In this document: positions 1 through 7,092 of the stretch, in pieces
How the letters are laid out: each line of letters starts with the position of its first letter
How positions within the stretch are numbered: the stretch's first letter is position 1
Source of the DNA: Mycolicibacterium wolinskyi
GTDB taxonomy: Bacteria; Actinomycetota; Actinomycetes; Mycobacteriales; Mycobacteriaceae
NCBI RefSeq assembly: GCF_002101965.1
Contig: NZ_LQQA01000034.1
Location: 124,001 to 188,000 of the forward strand
Length of the DNA: 64,000 nt
Reading direction: 5' to 3'
Translations under genes and position numbers: made by a program
The notes under the pieces: generated by a model
Told to the model about the DNA's origin: nothing
Databases searched by the model: none
What the model saw: the letters and a program-made list of their open reading frames with translations, nothing else

Positions 1-175
1 CGCGATCCTCGGCGGTCGGGGTGTCGGTGCGGCGGGTGAAGCTCTCGGCCATCGTGGCGAGTTTGCGGGCGGCCGCGGCGGCCTCGACCTGTGCCCACCC
101 GGCCGCGGTGTCGTTGAGCGTGGCGTCATCCAAGCCCGCCAGCTCGGCGATTTCAACGAGCGATCCATCGAACAT
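1..175 (-). CDS. DUF222/HNH endonuclease-like protein, N-terminal part (cut by window edge)
   Basis: Reading the minus strand from an ATG at 175 gives 58 codons that stay open to the window edge. The product begins MFDGSLVEIAELAG and continues with an Ala-rich helix and a RRTDTP stretch. This composition resembles the N-terminus of the DUF222/HNH-endonuclease proteins (13E12-type) that are abundant in mycobacteria. The frame is also open upstream of 175 (GIGRFEYM), so the start is not certain. The HNH domain would lie outside the window, so the family call rests on N-terminal resemblance only. Confidence 0.5.
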   Translation of the reverse strand, partial: MFDGSLVEIAELAGLDDATLNDTAAGWAQVEAAAAARKLATMAESFTRRTDTPTAEDR

Positions 176-283
176 GTATTCGAATCTACCTATTCCGGCC
201 GGCCCGCCGCGCACCAAATCGGCCGCCTGTGGATGAAGTACAGGTTGGGGATAACTCGGAGATCGGGCAGTACTCTCGCGGCT

Positions 284-1123
284 ATGCCTACAGTTCTCGT
301 CACCGGCGCGGCGCGTGGCATCGGCAGAGCCATCGTCGAACATCTGGCTGCGTCCGGATGGACCGTGGTCGCCGGCGTCCGTACCGAGGCCGATGCCGCG
401 GCGGTGGCATCGGTGAACCCGGACCGCATCTCGACCGTCATCCTCGACGTCACCGATGCCGGCCACATCGCGGCACTGCCCGATGTGTTACCGCAGCGGT
501 TGGATGCCGTCGTCAACAATGCCGGAATCGTGGTGGCCGGTGCGGTGGAGGCGCTCACCGCCGAGGACTGGCGTAAACAACTGGACGTCAACGTGATCGG
601 TCAGTTCGCGGTCACCCGCGCGGTTTTGCCGAAGCTTCGGGAATCGCGTGGCCGGGTGGTGTTCATCTCCAGCGTGAACGGACAGCTGTCGTTGCCCATG
701 CTCGGCGCATACTCGGCGTCGAAGTTCGCCTTGGAGGCGGGCGCGGATGCGCTGCGGGTCGAGTTGCGGCCGTGGGGTGTTCCCGTTGTGGTGGTCGAGC
801 CGGCGCAGACCGACACGGACATGTGGCGGACCGCCGATGACATGGTGATCCAGACGGAAGCGGCGATGTCGACCGAGCATCGTGTCCTGTACGCCCAACA
901 CGTGGCGGGGATGAAGAAGTTCATCCCGATGGCGCGGAAGATGGCGGTGCCCACCTCCAAGGTGGTCGCCGTTGTGGAGGAGGCGTTGACAGCGCGTCGC
1001 CCGCGCACCCGCTACATCGTCGGCTTGGGCAACAAGCTCCAGGTCGCGTTCGTGACGAATATCCCTGCAGCGCTTCGTGATCGCATGCTCGCCCAGATCG
1101 CCGGCGTGCCGCGCCGGCGATAG
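284..1123 (+). CDS. Short-chain dehydrogenase/reductase (SDR)
   Basis: A 279-residue classical-type SDR. The Rossmann motif TGAARGIG lies at residues 7-14, the NNAG motif near residue 80, and the catalytic YSASK has Tyr133 and Lys137, with Ser119 or Ser120 upstream. I chose the ATG at 284 because MPTVLVTG is the normal SDR beginning; an upstream ATG at 233 would add 17 residues with no family match. The stop codon shares one base with the GTG of the next gene, so the two are probably co-translated. The substrate cannot be told from sequence. The long C-terminal region (about residues 190-279) is typical of SDRs acting on bulky or lipid substrates, which is inference. Confidence 0.9.
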   Translation: MPTVLVTGAARGIGRAIVEHLAASGWTVVAGVRTEADAAAVASVNPDRISTVILDVTDAGHIAALPDVLPQRLDAVVNNAGIVVAGAVEALTAEDWRKQLDVNVIGQFAVTRAVLPKLRESRGRVVFISSVNGQLSLPMLGAYSASKFALEAGADALRVELRPWGVPVVVVEPAQTDTDMWRTADDMVIQTEAAMSTEHRVLYAQHVAGMKKFIPMARKMAVPTSKVVAVVEEALTARRPRTRYIVGLGNKLQVAFVTNIPAALRDRMLAQIAGVPRRR

Positions 1124-1890
1124 TGGACGAGTTCGTCAAGCGCAATCCGGCTGCGCCGCCGGGGTTCTTCGCTGCCGAGGCGGCAGGCCTGCGCTGGCTC
1201 GCTGTCGATGGTGGAGCCGAGTGCGTACGCGTGTTGGCCCACGACGCCACTTCGTTGAGGTTGCAGCGCCTGAAATCCGTTGCGCCGTCGGCTGAGGCCG
1301 CCCGCGACTTCGGCCGGCGACTCGCCGTCACCCATGACGCGGGTGCGCCAACGTTTGGCGTTGGCCCCGACGGATACGACGGTCAAGGTTTCTTCGGGCC
1401 GATGGCGCATCCGTTGCCGATGTCATTGGCCGGGCGCGATTCCTGGGGTGAGTTCTACGCCGAGGAACGGTTGCGGCCGATGGCCCGGCTGGCCGCGCCG
1501 TCGATGAGCGATGCGACGCGCAAGGCCGTCGACGCGGTGATCGAACTCTGCAGCACTGGGAGATTCGACGACGATGACGCGCCATGCCGCCTGCACGGTG
1601 ACCTGTGGAGCGGCAACGTGATGTGGACGCCGAGCGGTGTCGTGTTGATCGACCCGGCCGCGCACGCCGGACATCGTGAGACAGACCTGGCGATGCTGGA
1701 CCTGTTCGGTTGTCCGCATATCGGCGAGATACTTGCGGGCTATCAATCGATCCGGCGATTACGCGACGGTTGGCGAGACCGTATCGGTCTGCATCAGCTG
1801 TACCCGCTGCTCGCACACGTGGTGTTGTTCGGCGGGGGTTATGCGCGCGAGGTGGACGCCATCGCCGGCCGGCTGGTCAAAGATTTCTAG
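1123..1890 (+). CDS. Fructosamine kinase / ketosamine-3-kinase family protein
   Basis: A 255-residue protein with the phosphotransferase fold of fructosamine-3-kinases. The motif CRLHGDLWSGNVMW carries the HGD triad at residues 158-160 with the Asn of LWSGN, and the metal-binding IDPA follows with Asp177. The family phosphorylates sugar-amine (Amadori) adducts, leading to deglycation of proteins or small amines. The GTG start sits inside the TAG of the SDR gene (TAGTG), indicating coupling. At about 255 residues it is slightly shorter than typical family members (about 285). Pairing with an SDR suggests a small carbonyl or glycation detoxification unit, which is inference. Confidence 0.85.
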   Translation: MDEFVKRNPAAPPGFFAAEAAGLRWLAVDGGAECVRVLAHDATSLRLQRLKSVAPSAEAARDFGRRLAVTHDAGAPTFGVGPDGYDGQGFFGPMAHPLPMSLAGRDSWGEFYAEERLRPMARLAAPSMSDATRKAVDAVIELCSTGRFDDDDAPCRLHGDLWSGNVMWTPSGVVLIDPAAHAGHRETDLAMLDLFGCPHIGEILAGYQSIRRLRDGWRDRIGLHQLYPLLAHVVLFGGGYAREVDAIAGRLVKDF

Positions 1891-2038
1891 CAACGCTTCT
1901 ACGTAGCAACTGACGCGCGCGTAGATATGGACCATCGCTGAAATGGCGGAGAACGCAAGGTTGATACGCATCATCCAGCTCATACGCGCTGAATGATACG
2001 AAGGCGTTCGTTTGCTCAAGGGTCAATTGCCGCGGCAT
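1877..2038 (-). CDS. Possible small protein, 53 residues, unknown
   Basis: On the minus strand an ATG at 2038 is preceded by a good Shine-Dalgarno (GAGGAAA, about 7 nt upstream) and opens 53 codons. The product is rich in charged and aromatic residues (FVSFSAYELDDAY near the centre, an Arg-rich C-terminus). It is convergent with the fructosamine-kinase gene and overlaps its last 14 bases. No family is recognised. The case rests on the ribosome-binding site and the otherwise empty gap, so it may be chance. The same frame is also open far upstream, but that part is antisense to the next gene. Confidence 0.35.
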   Translation of the reverse strand: MPRQLTLEQTNAFVSFSAYELDDAYQPCVLRHFSDGPYLRARQLLRRSVARNL

Positions 2039-2088
2039 GAAAATTTCCTCAGCAACCATAGTGATCGCCATCACGACGGTGTACGGTG

Positions 2089-2106
2089 CCTGAGAACAAC
2101 CTGAGA
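2089..2106 (+). promoter_or_regulatory. CCTGAGA direct repeat, 11-bp period
   Basis: Two copies of CCTGAGA separated by ACAA begin 11 bp apart and end 23 bp before the ATG at 2130. The same heptamer with the same 11-bp period occurs before the paralogous gene at 4854. One-turn spacing of tandem half-sites is what OmpR/PhoB-type response regulators (for example MprA) bind. The assignment to any regulator is inference. Confidence 0.5.
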
Positions 2107-2129
2107 AATCGGTCGAAAGGACAGCTCGT

Positions 2130-4400
2130 ATGGGCGTCAAACACCGTATGTGTCGGCAACGTGTGAAGAAGATCGCGACTATCGGCGCAGCGACCGCAAC
2201 GGTGACCGCCCTGACTGCCGGAATAGCCCCGCTGCCCGAAGCGAACGCGGCCGCGGTCAAGCGAGATGTCGACCTGCAGGCCGGCGTGCACGTCTTCCCG
2301 CCGCCGGACCAGATCGACGATCTCACCAACGGGCTTGGCCCCCAGGTGTACGACCTGTCCCAGGCGATCGGCGACGAGCTGATGACGGCGTTGGTCAACA
2401 ACGTCGATCTCGCGGCGGCCGCCGAGGCTCTGGGCATCGACTTGGAGACCTTGGCGGCCGGAGTCCTCAACCAGGCGCTGGCCCGCGTACTGACCGGTGC
2501 GCTCGGGGACGTGCCGGTGGATCTTGACCCGGTGTTCGATGCGCTAGCTCTCGGTGGTCTGCTCACCGAGCTGAACGACGCTCTCGCGGCAGTTGGCCTG
2601 CCCGGACTCGACACCACCACGACACTGACCGAGTTGCTCAAGCCTCTCGGCCTCGACCTCAGTGACCCGTTGAACCTCGCCGAGGTCCCAGACACCGCAG
2701 GCATCAACGTCATCACGGCAGGGCCGATCTTCACTCTTCTCAAGTTGTTCGGCGTCGACCTCGGCTGGGTGCCGTCGTTCCCCAACTCGGTGGCCGACGA
2801 GATCAACGGCACGGAGTACCTCTCGGTCACGTCGGCCGAGGTGGACCAGCTACTGAATTCGTTGGTGCCGACCGGCGGGTTGAACCACATTCTGGTGAAG
2901 GAAATCCTCAAGAAGATCGAAGACGAGCTGAACCACTTCCCGAGCGTGGTCGACCTGCGTGTACCGATCGTCGTCGGCATGGGACTGGGTGCCTTCGCCG
3001 CAGGGGCGGCGTATCAGCAAGTCGTCGACGATCTCCCGAATCAGCCTGGCGGAGAGAACTATTCGGGCACCGATCCGCTCCTCGGTAGCTTCACCCTGCT
3101 GCCGATGGTCCTCATCGACAACCCCGGGCGTGCCAACGGCGGCATCCTGGCCCGGATGTATCCGCTGTTCCGGTTGGTCGGGATCGACACCGTCACGCCG
3201 GACACCCAAGTCCAGAGCAGCACCGACGGGGACGGATTGCTGAACGACATCCAGATCTTCGGCCTGACTCTTGGCGGGGCCAACCTCATCCCGATCAAGA
3301 TCGATGCGACGGCGGAGTATCTGCCGCTCTCGGACTTCGCGGCCTGGCCCAACCCGTTCACCATGGCCAATAACGTTGCGGCGGGACTGCTCCCGACGTA
3401 CATCCTCAGGGGCCAGACCCTTGACGGCATCCTCACCGACGTCGTGCTGGACCAGATTGCCCAGCAGCTCGGCGAGGACGTCACCGATTACCTGGCCAAT
3501 CCCGGAGACGATCCCACCAAGGGACCGAAACTCAACATCTACATCACCATCCCGGCGCGCAGCCTGCCGCTGCTCGAACCGACCTATCTGGCGTTCGATG
3601 TCATCAACCTGCTGACCGGTGCGAATCTCAACAATCCAATCGGAACGGCGTTGAGCCCCTTGCTCACAAGCCTGGTGAATCTCGGCTACACCGACGTGTA
3701 CTACAACGAGGCGACCGGCGAATACGACCGCACGCTCGACGAAGCCGACGTGCCGACCGCCTTCGGCACACTGCCCGATCTTGATTGGGGCCAGGTGCCG
3801 GGTCACCTCGTGAATGCGCTCGCGATCGGCGTTCAGAAGGCCATCGCCGACGGGCTCGTCAACCGTGATGGCCCGGTACCCAACGTGATCGCCACAGTCC
3901 TCGGACTTCTCGGCCTCGACGACGCGCTGCCCAACGCCGGCAACGGATTTGACGTCTCCGGCCTGCCACAGGCGTTGGAGAATCTCACCAACGGAGCGCT
4001 CGACACTGCCGACGCACCCGAGGTCACGACGACCAACTTTGAGCCACCGGGCATTACGGATACCGGGATCGGTGCGCCGGACAAGAAGGCGCTGAATCTG
4101 GATGCCACGGTAGATGCAGACGATGCCGAGGCCACCGCCCCGAAGAGCCTGAGCAATGCCGCTGACGACGCCCGTGAGCAACTCCAGACGACGGTCAAGG
4201 ACGCGAGTGACCGGGCCAAGGCATCCGCCGAAAAGGCTCGCGAGCGTACGCAGAAAGCTGTGCAGGACGCGCAGGACCGCATCAACAAAGTCGCCGAGAA
4301 CGGCCGCAAGCAGATCAAGGCCGTGACCGAAGGTGTCGAGAAGGCCGTCAAGAACGCGACCGACAAGCAACGGGACAAGACGGAGAAGGATGCCGCCTAG
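2130..4400 (+). CDS. Large secreted protein of unknown function, paralogue A (NPGRANGG family)
   Basis: 756 residues with an N-terminal signal peptide (basic start, Ala/Thr-rich core, likely cleavage near residue 40 after EANA). The body is acidic and Leu/Asp-rich with repeated LGL/DLxxL segments. NPGRANGG lies at residues 331-338 and a YDRTLDE...FGT segment near residue 540. From about residue 670 the sequence becomes Lys/Ala/Glu-rich and probably helical (KASAEKARERTQKAVQDA), resembling cell-wall or glycosaminoglycan-binding tails. The gene at 4854 shares NPGRANGG, the RTLDE/FGT segment and the Lys-rich end, so the two are paralogues. The domain arrangement recalls secreted PE-PPE-domain-like proteins of fast-growing mycobacteria, but I do not recognise a catalytic motif. 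RBS AAAGGA precedes the ATG. Confidence 0.8.
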   Translation: MGVKHRMCRQRVKKIATIGAATATVTALTAGIAPLPEANAAAVKRDVDLQAGVHVFPPPDQIDDLTNGLGPQVYDLSQAIGDELMTALVNNVDLAAAAEALGIDLETLAAGVLNQALARVLTGALGDVPVDLDPVFDALALGGLLTELNDALAAVGLPGLDTTTTLTELLKPLGLDLSDPLNLAEVPDTAGINVITAGPIFTLLKLFGVDLGWVPSFPNSVADEINGTEYLSVTSAEVDQLLNSLVPTGGLNHILVKEILKKIEDELNHFPSVVDLRVPIVVGMGLGAFAAGAAYQQVVDDLPNQPGGENYSGTDPLLGSFTLLPMVLIDNPGRANGGILARMYPLFRLVGIDTVTPDTQVQSSTDGDGLLNDIQIFGLTLGGANLIPIKIDATAEYLPLSDFAAWPNPFTMANNVAAGLLPTYILRGQTLDGILTDVVLDQIAQQLGEDVTDYLANPGDDPTKGPKLNIYITIPARSLPLLEPTYLAFDVINLLTGANLNNPIGTALSPLLTSLVNLGYTDVYYNEATGEYDRTLDEADVPTAFGTLPDLDWGQVPGHLVNALAIGVQKAIADGLVNRDGPVPNVIATVLGLLGLDDALPNAGNGFDVSGLPQALENLTNGALDTADAPEVTTTNFEPPGITDTGIGAPDKKALNLDATVDADDAEATAPKSLSNAADDAREQLQTTVKDASDRAKASAEKARERTQKAVQDAQDRINKVAENGRKQIKAVTEGVEKAVKNATDKQRDKTEKDAA

Positions 4401-4471
4401 CGACGAGGCCGCCCGAAGGCTGCACCGCGGATTTGCCGTATGGAATCCGTAGGTCGTGAGAGGCCTTCGCT

Positions 4472-4493
4472 GTCATTACTTTCCGGTAATGAC
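4472..4493. promoter_or_regulatory. Perfect inverted repeat, 8-bp arms, 6-bp spacer
   Basis: GTCATTAC and GTAATGAC flank TTTCCG. It is a regulator-sized palindrome in a large intergenic region about 360 bp before the next start. It is not GC-rich and has no T-tract, so an operator is more likely than a terminator. Confidence 0.45.
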
Positions 4494-4822
4494 GCCACAG
4501 CGTGTCGTTAACTCCCATATGCGGCAACAGCTCTCCGGAATCACGCTGCAATCACCGGAGCATTTGCTAGAAGTGCACGGCCATGCCATTTGTCAATGGC
4601 AACGTTGGATAAGCGAAACCCCAAGCGATGGCTGGTTTCGGACATTTGCGACAAGTTTTCGGCATGCCCGCGAGTCGAGCGAATTCGGCACGGCGCGAAC
4701 GATATGTAGCAATGAATCCGTAGCTGCGTCGCGGCATGTATTTGCCCACTGAAATACCGCAGTTTGACACCGGCGAAAATTTACGGCAAACGATGTAGGC
4801 GGTAGTAGCGTCCCGATCGCCA

Positions 4823-4840
4823 CCTGAGAGAAACCTGAGA
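4823..4840 (+). promoter_or_regulatory. CCTGAGA direct repeat, 11-bp period (second copy)
   Basis: CCTGAGA - GAAA - CCTGAGA, ending 13 bp before the ATG at 4854. It has the same heptamer and period as the element at 2089-2106. A 6-bp inverted pair (ATCGCC at 4816-4821 and GGCGAT at 4845-4850) brackets this copy, so an RNA-level role is also possible. Confidence 0.5.
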
Positions 4841-4853
4841 GCGGGGCGATGAA

Positions 4854-7067
4854 ATGCGTAAACTACGAGCGATCCACGAACCTTCGCGGACCCGCCGACG
4901 TCGCCTGGATCGAGCGAAGGCAAAGAAGCTGGGTCTCATGGGTGGGATCGCCGCCAGTGCGCTCGCGGTGGGACTCACCCCCGCGTTCGCAAATGCCGCA
5001 AACAGTGAGACGTACTTCATCGGGTTTCCGGATTGGTTGCCGGTGGGCGGATCGACGTTGCCATCGGATCCGCGGGCGATCAACAACGCCATCGTCGGGG
5101 CGAAAGACGACAACCCCCTGATCGCCTGGGGCATCGGCGAAGTCGATCTCCAACCCGTCTGGGTGACATGGATCGACGGGGTGCCGTCCTACACGCTCCC
5201 GGTCGTGGGGCAGACCGGTTCCCACACCGAACCGAACCCCGCCTACCAACCGGCCTATGACGCCGCTTACGACGTCGCGTACAACTTGCCGTCGTTCCTC
5301 GGCGGTTGTCGCGGCCTGTCCAACCGCGCACAGTGCGCCACCAACAAGGCGCTCGCTGCCGTCGCCAACATTCCGCAGACCATCACGGTGCCCGACTTCG
5401 GGATCGTCGAACCGGGCTTCTGGACCACGCAGACCGCGGGGCAGTGGGTGTCGCCCAGTGACCTCGGCACCTTGCCGACGGCGGGCCAACTCGCCTACCT
5501 CGCCTACGCTCTCGAACACGGTGACGCAGGCGCACTCGCCCCGATCCTCAACTGGACCGCCTACCTGACCAACGTCAATCTGATCGCATACGGCGACGGC
5601 GCCATCGCGGCAGGGACGGCCTACCGAGCATTTATCGACAGCGTTCAGGGCGCCACACACGAGGGTTATGACCCTTACGAGGTCGGCGCGCCGCTGACCG
5701 GGCCGCGCCAGATCGCCATCGTCGGACCGAACGGTCAGGTCACCCTCGTCACGGTCACCACCCAGAACCTTCCGACCCCGTTGCCCACGCCGCAGTACCC
5801 GCAGCCCGGCCAACCTCCCGAGTACGAGGTGACGCAGCCCGGCGGCGTCATCGACATCACGGTGCTGTCGCTTGTGCTGGTGCGGAATCCGGGCCGGGCC
5901 AACGGCGGACTGTATGCGCGATTCGCGCCGATCTACGAAGAACTCACGGGCGTCGATCCGGTGAGTCCCGAACGTCAGGATGTGTTGCCGGTAGGTGTGG
6001 ACCCGGATCTGATCCGCGATCTGCTGACCGGCGGCGACATCAGCATCGACCAACTCGGCAATCTGCAGACGGTGATCGAGAATGCCGATGGGGAGCCGAT
6101 CGTCATAACCCTCAAGGCCGACATCGGCTGGCAATATGACCTGTTGTCCGACGCTCCCGCGACAGCGAACCCGATCGCATGGGCGAACTCGGTGGCATCC
6201 GCGGTGTTCCTGACGAACCTTCTCACCGGCGTCGACTTCGAGAACCTCGGTGCGGGCGGCTACGTGGGCGAAGATGGCACTGTCTACTACACCCTTCCGG
6301 TCGATGAATTGCCGCTCTTGACGCCCATGCGGTTACCCGCGCAATTGATCGGCCTGGCGACGGGCAACACCGACATCAACACACCGTTGGCCGACGCACT
6401 CGAACCGGCGCTGGACATGCTCGTCAAGATCGCTTACCCGGACGTGGTGCGCAATCCGGATGGTACGTACACCCGCACGCTCGACGAGTTCGGCGAGCCA
6501 ACGCTGTTCGGCACCCGCACGCTCACCCGCGAGCAGAGGGCCCTGCTGCCGGGCGATCTCATCGCCGCGCTGGGTGCTGGCTTCGGAGATGAACTGAGCG
6601 ACAGCCTGATCCGGGTGAAGAACGACGTTGTCGAGACGTTTGACATCGAACTCACCGAAGAGCAGGACGACGCTGTGGAGCAGGTCTTGACGGCGCCGGG
6701 CACCACGATAAGAAACGTAAGCCGTGACGTCGGTGACGGGGTGTCCCAGGTGTTGACGGCCGTCGAATCGCAACTTCCGGATGAACCGGAGGTCACGCAG
6801 GAACATCTGGGCAACGTGCAGCGCAGTGTCGGCAAGTTCTTGGCGGAGGTGCGTGACGGTGCTCCCGAGCGGCCCGGCAGCACAACAACTTCCGACACCG
6901 AATCGAAGCGCAAGGCGCCCGTGCGTGACGCGGTCAAGAAGGCCGGCGACAATCTCAAGAAAGCTGTCGACAAGGTCGGCGCGGACGTCAAGAAAAAGCT
7001 CGGCGTGAACAAGAAGGACAAGAACGAGAGTCAGGACTCGGCTAGCGAGAGCGATGGCCCGGAGTAG
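4854..7067 (+). CDS. Large secreted protein of unknown function, paralogue B (NPGRANGG family)
   Basis: 737 residues. A long basic N-region (RTRRRRLDRAKAKK) precedes a hydrophobic stretch and a likely signal-peptidase site near residue 48 (AFANAA). NPGRANGG is at residues 345-352, a YTRTLDE...LFGT segment near 545, and the end (from about 680) is Lys-rich (VKKAGDNLKKAVDKVG) followed by an acidic Ser-rich tip. Two Cys at about 152 and 161 may form a disulfide. It shares domain order with the gene at 2130 but has a different N-terminal third. No catalytic motif is recognised. The Lys-rich tail suggests retention on anionic cell-wall or host polymers, which is inference. Confidence 0.8.
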   Translation: MRKLRAIHEPSRTRRRRLDRAKAKKLGLMGGIAASALAVGLTPAFANAANSETYFIGFPDWLPVGGSTLPSDPRAINNAIVGAKDDNPLIAWGIGEVDLQPVWVTWIDGVPSYTLPVVGQTGSHTEPNPAYQPAYDAAYDVAYNLPSFLGGCRGLSNRAQCATNKALAAVANIPQTITVPDFGIVEPGFWTTQTAGQWVSPSDLGTLPTAGQLAYLAYALEHGDAGALAPILNWTAYLTNVNLIAYGDGAIAAGTAYRAFIDSVQGATHEGYDPYEVGAPLTGPRQIAIVGPNGQVTLVTVTTQNLPTPLPTPQYPQPGQPPEYEVTQPGGVIDITVLSLVLVRNPGRANGGLYARFAPIYEELTGVDPVSPERQDVLPVGVDPDLIRDLLTGGDISIDQLGNLQTVIENADGEPIVITLKADIGWQYDLLSDAPATANPIAWANSVASAVFLTNLLTGVDFENLGAGGYVGEDGTVYYTLPVDELPLLTPMRLPAQLIGLATGNTDINTPLADALEPALDMLVKIAYPDVVRNPDGTYTRTLDEFGEPTLFGTRTLTREQRALLPGDLIAALGAGFGDELSDSLIRVKNDVVETFDIELTEEQDDAVEQVLTAPGTTIRNVSRDVGDGVSQVLTAVESQLPDEPEVTQEHLGNVQRSVGKFLAEVRDGAPERPGSTTTSDTESKRKAPVRDAVKKAGDNLKKAVDKVGADVKKKLGVNKKDKNESQDSASESDGPE

Positions 7068-7092
7068 TCCGCGCCAAGACCGTCACCACGCT

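Larger units (their letters stand above)
4401..4853. other. 453-bp intergenic region between the paralogues
   Basis: No convincing gene is seen here. It is more AT-rich than the genes around it. It contains a perfect 8-bp inverted repeat at 4472-4493, a TTGACA at 4764-4769 that could be a -35 element for the downstream gene (no clean -10 follows), and the CCTGAGA repeat at 4823-4840. A weak CGGATT/AATCCG stem (4428-4449) follows the upstream gene but has no T-tract. Confidence 0.5.

Noticed and set aside
1877..2980. Full 367-codon minus-strand frame
   Set aside because: Only the last 53 codons lie outside the coding part of paralogue A; the upstream Ser/Arg-rich part is antisense.
4456..4752. 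98-codon plus-strand frame in the large intergenic region
   Set aside because: No RBS, odd amino-acid composition (His, Ser, Cys rich) and no family; the region looks regulatory.
4823..4850. Riboswitch formed by the CCTGAGA repeats
   Set aside because: The only flanking stem is 6 bp and the upstream copy before the other paralogue lacks it, so no known riboswitch class fits.
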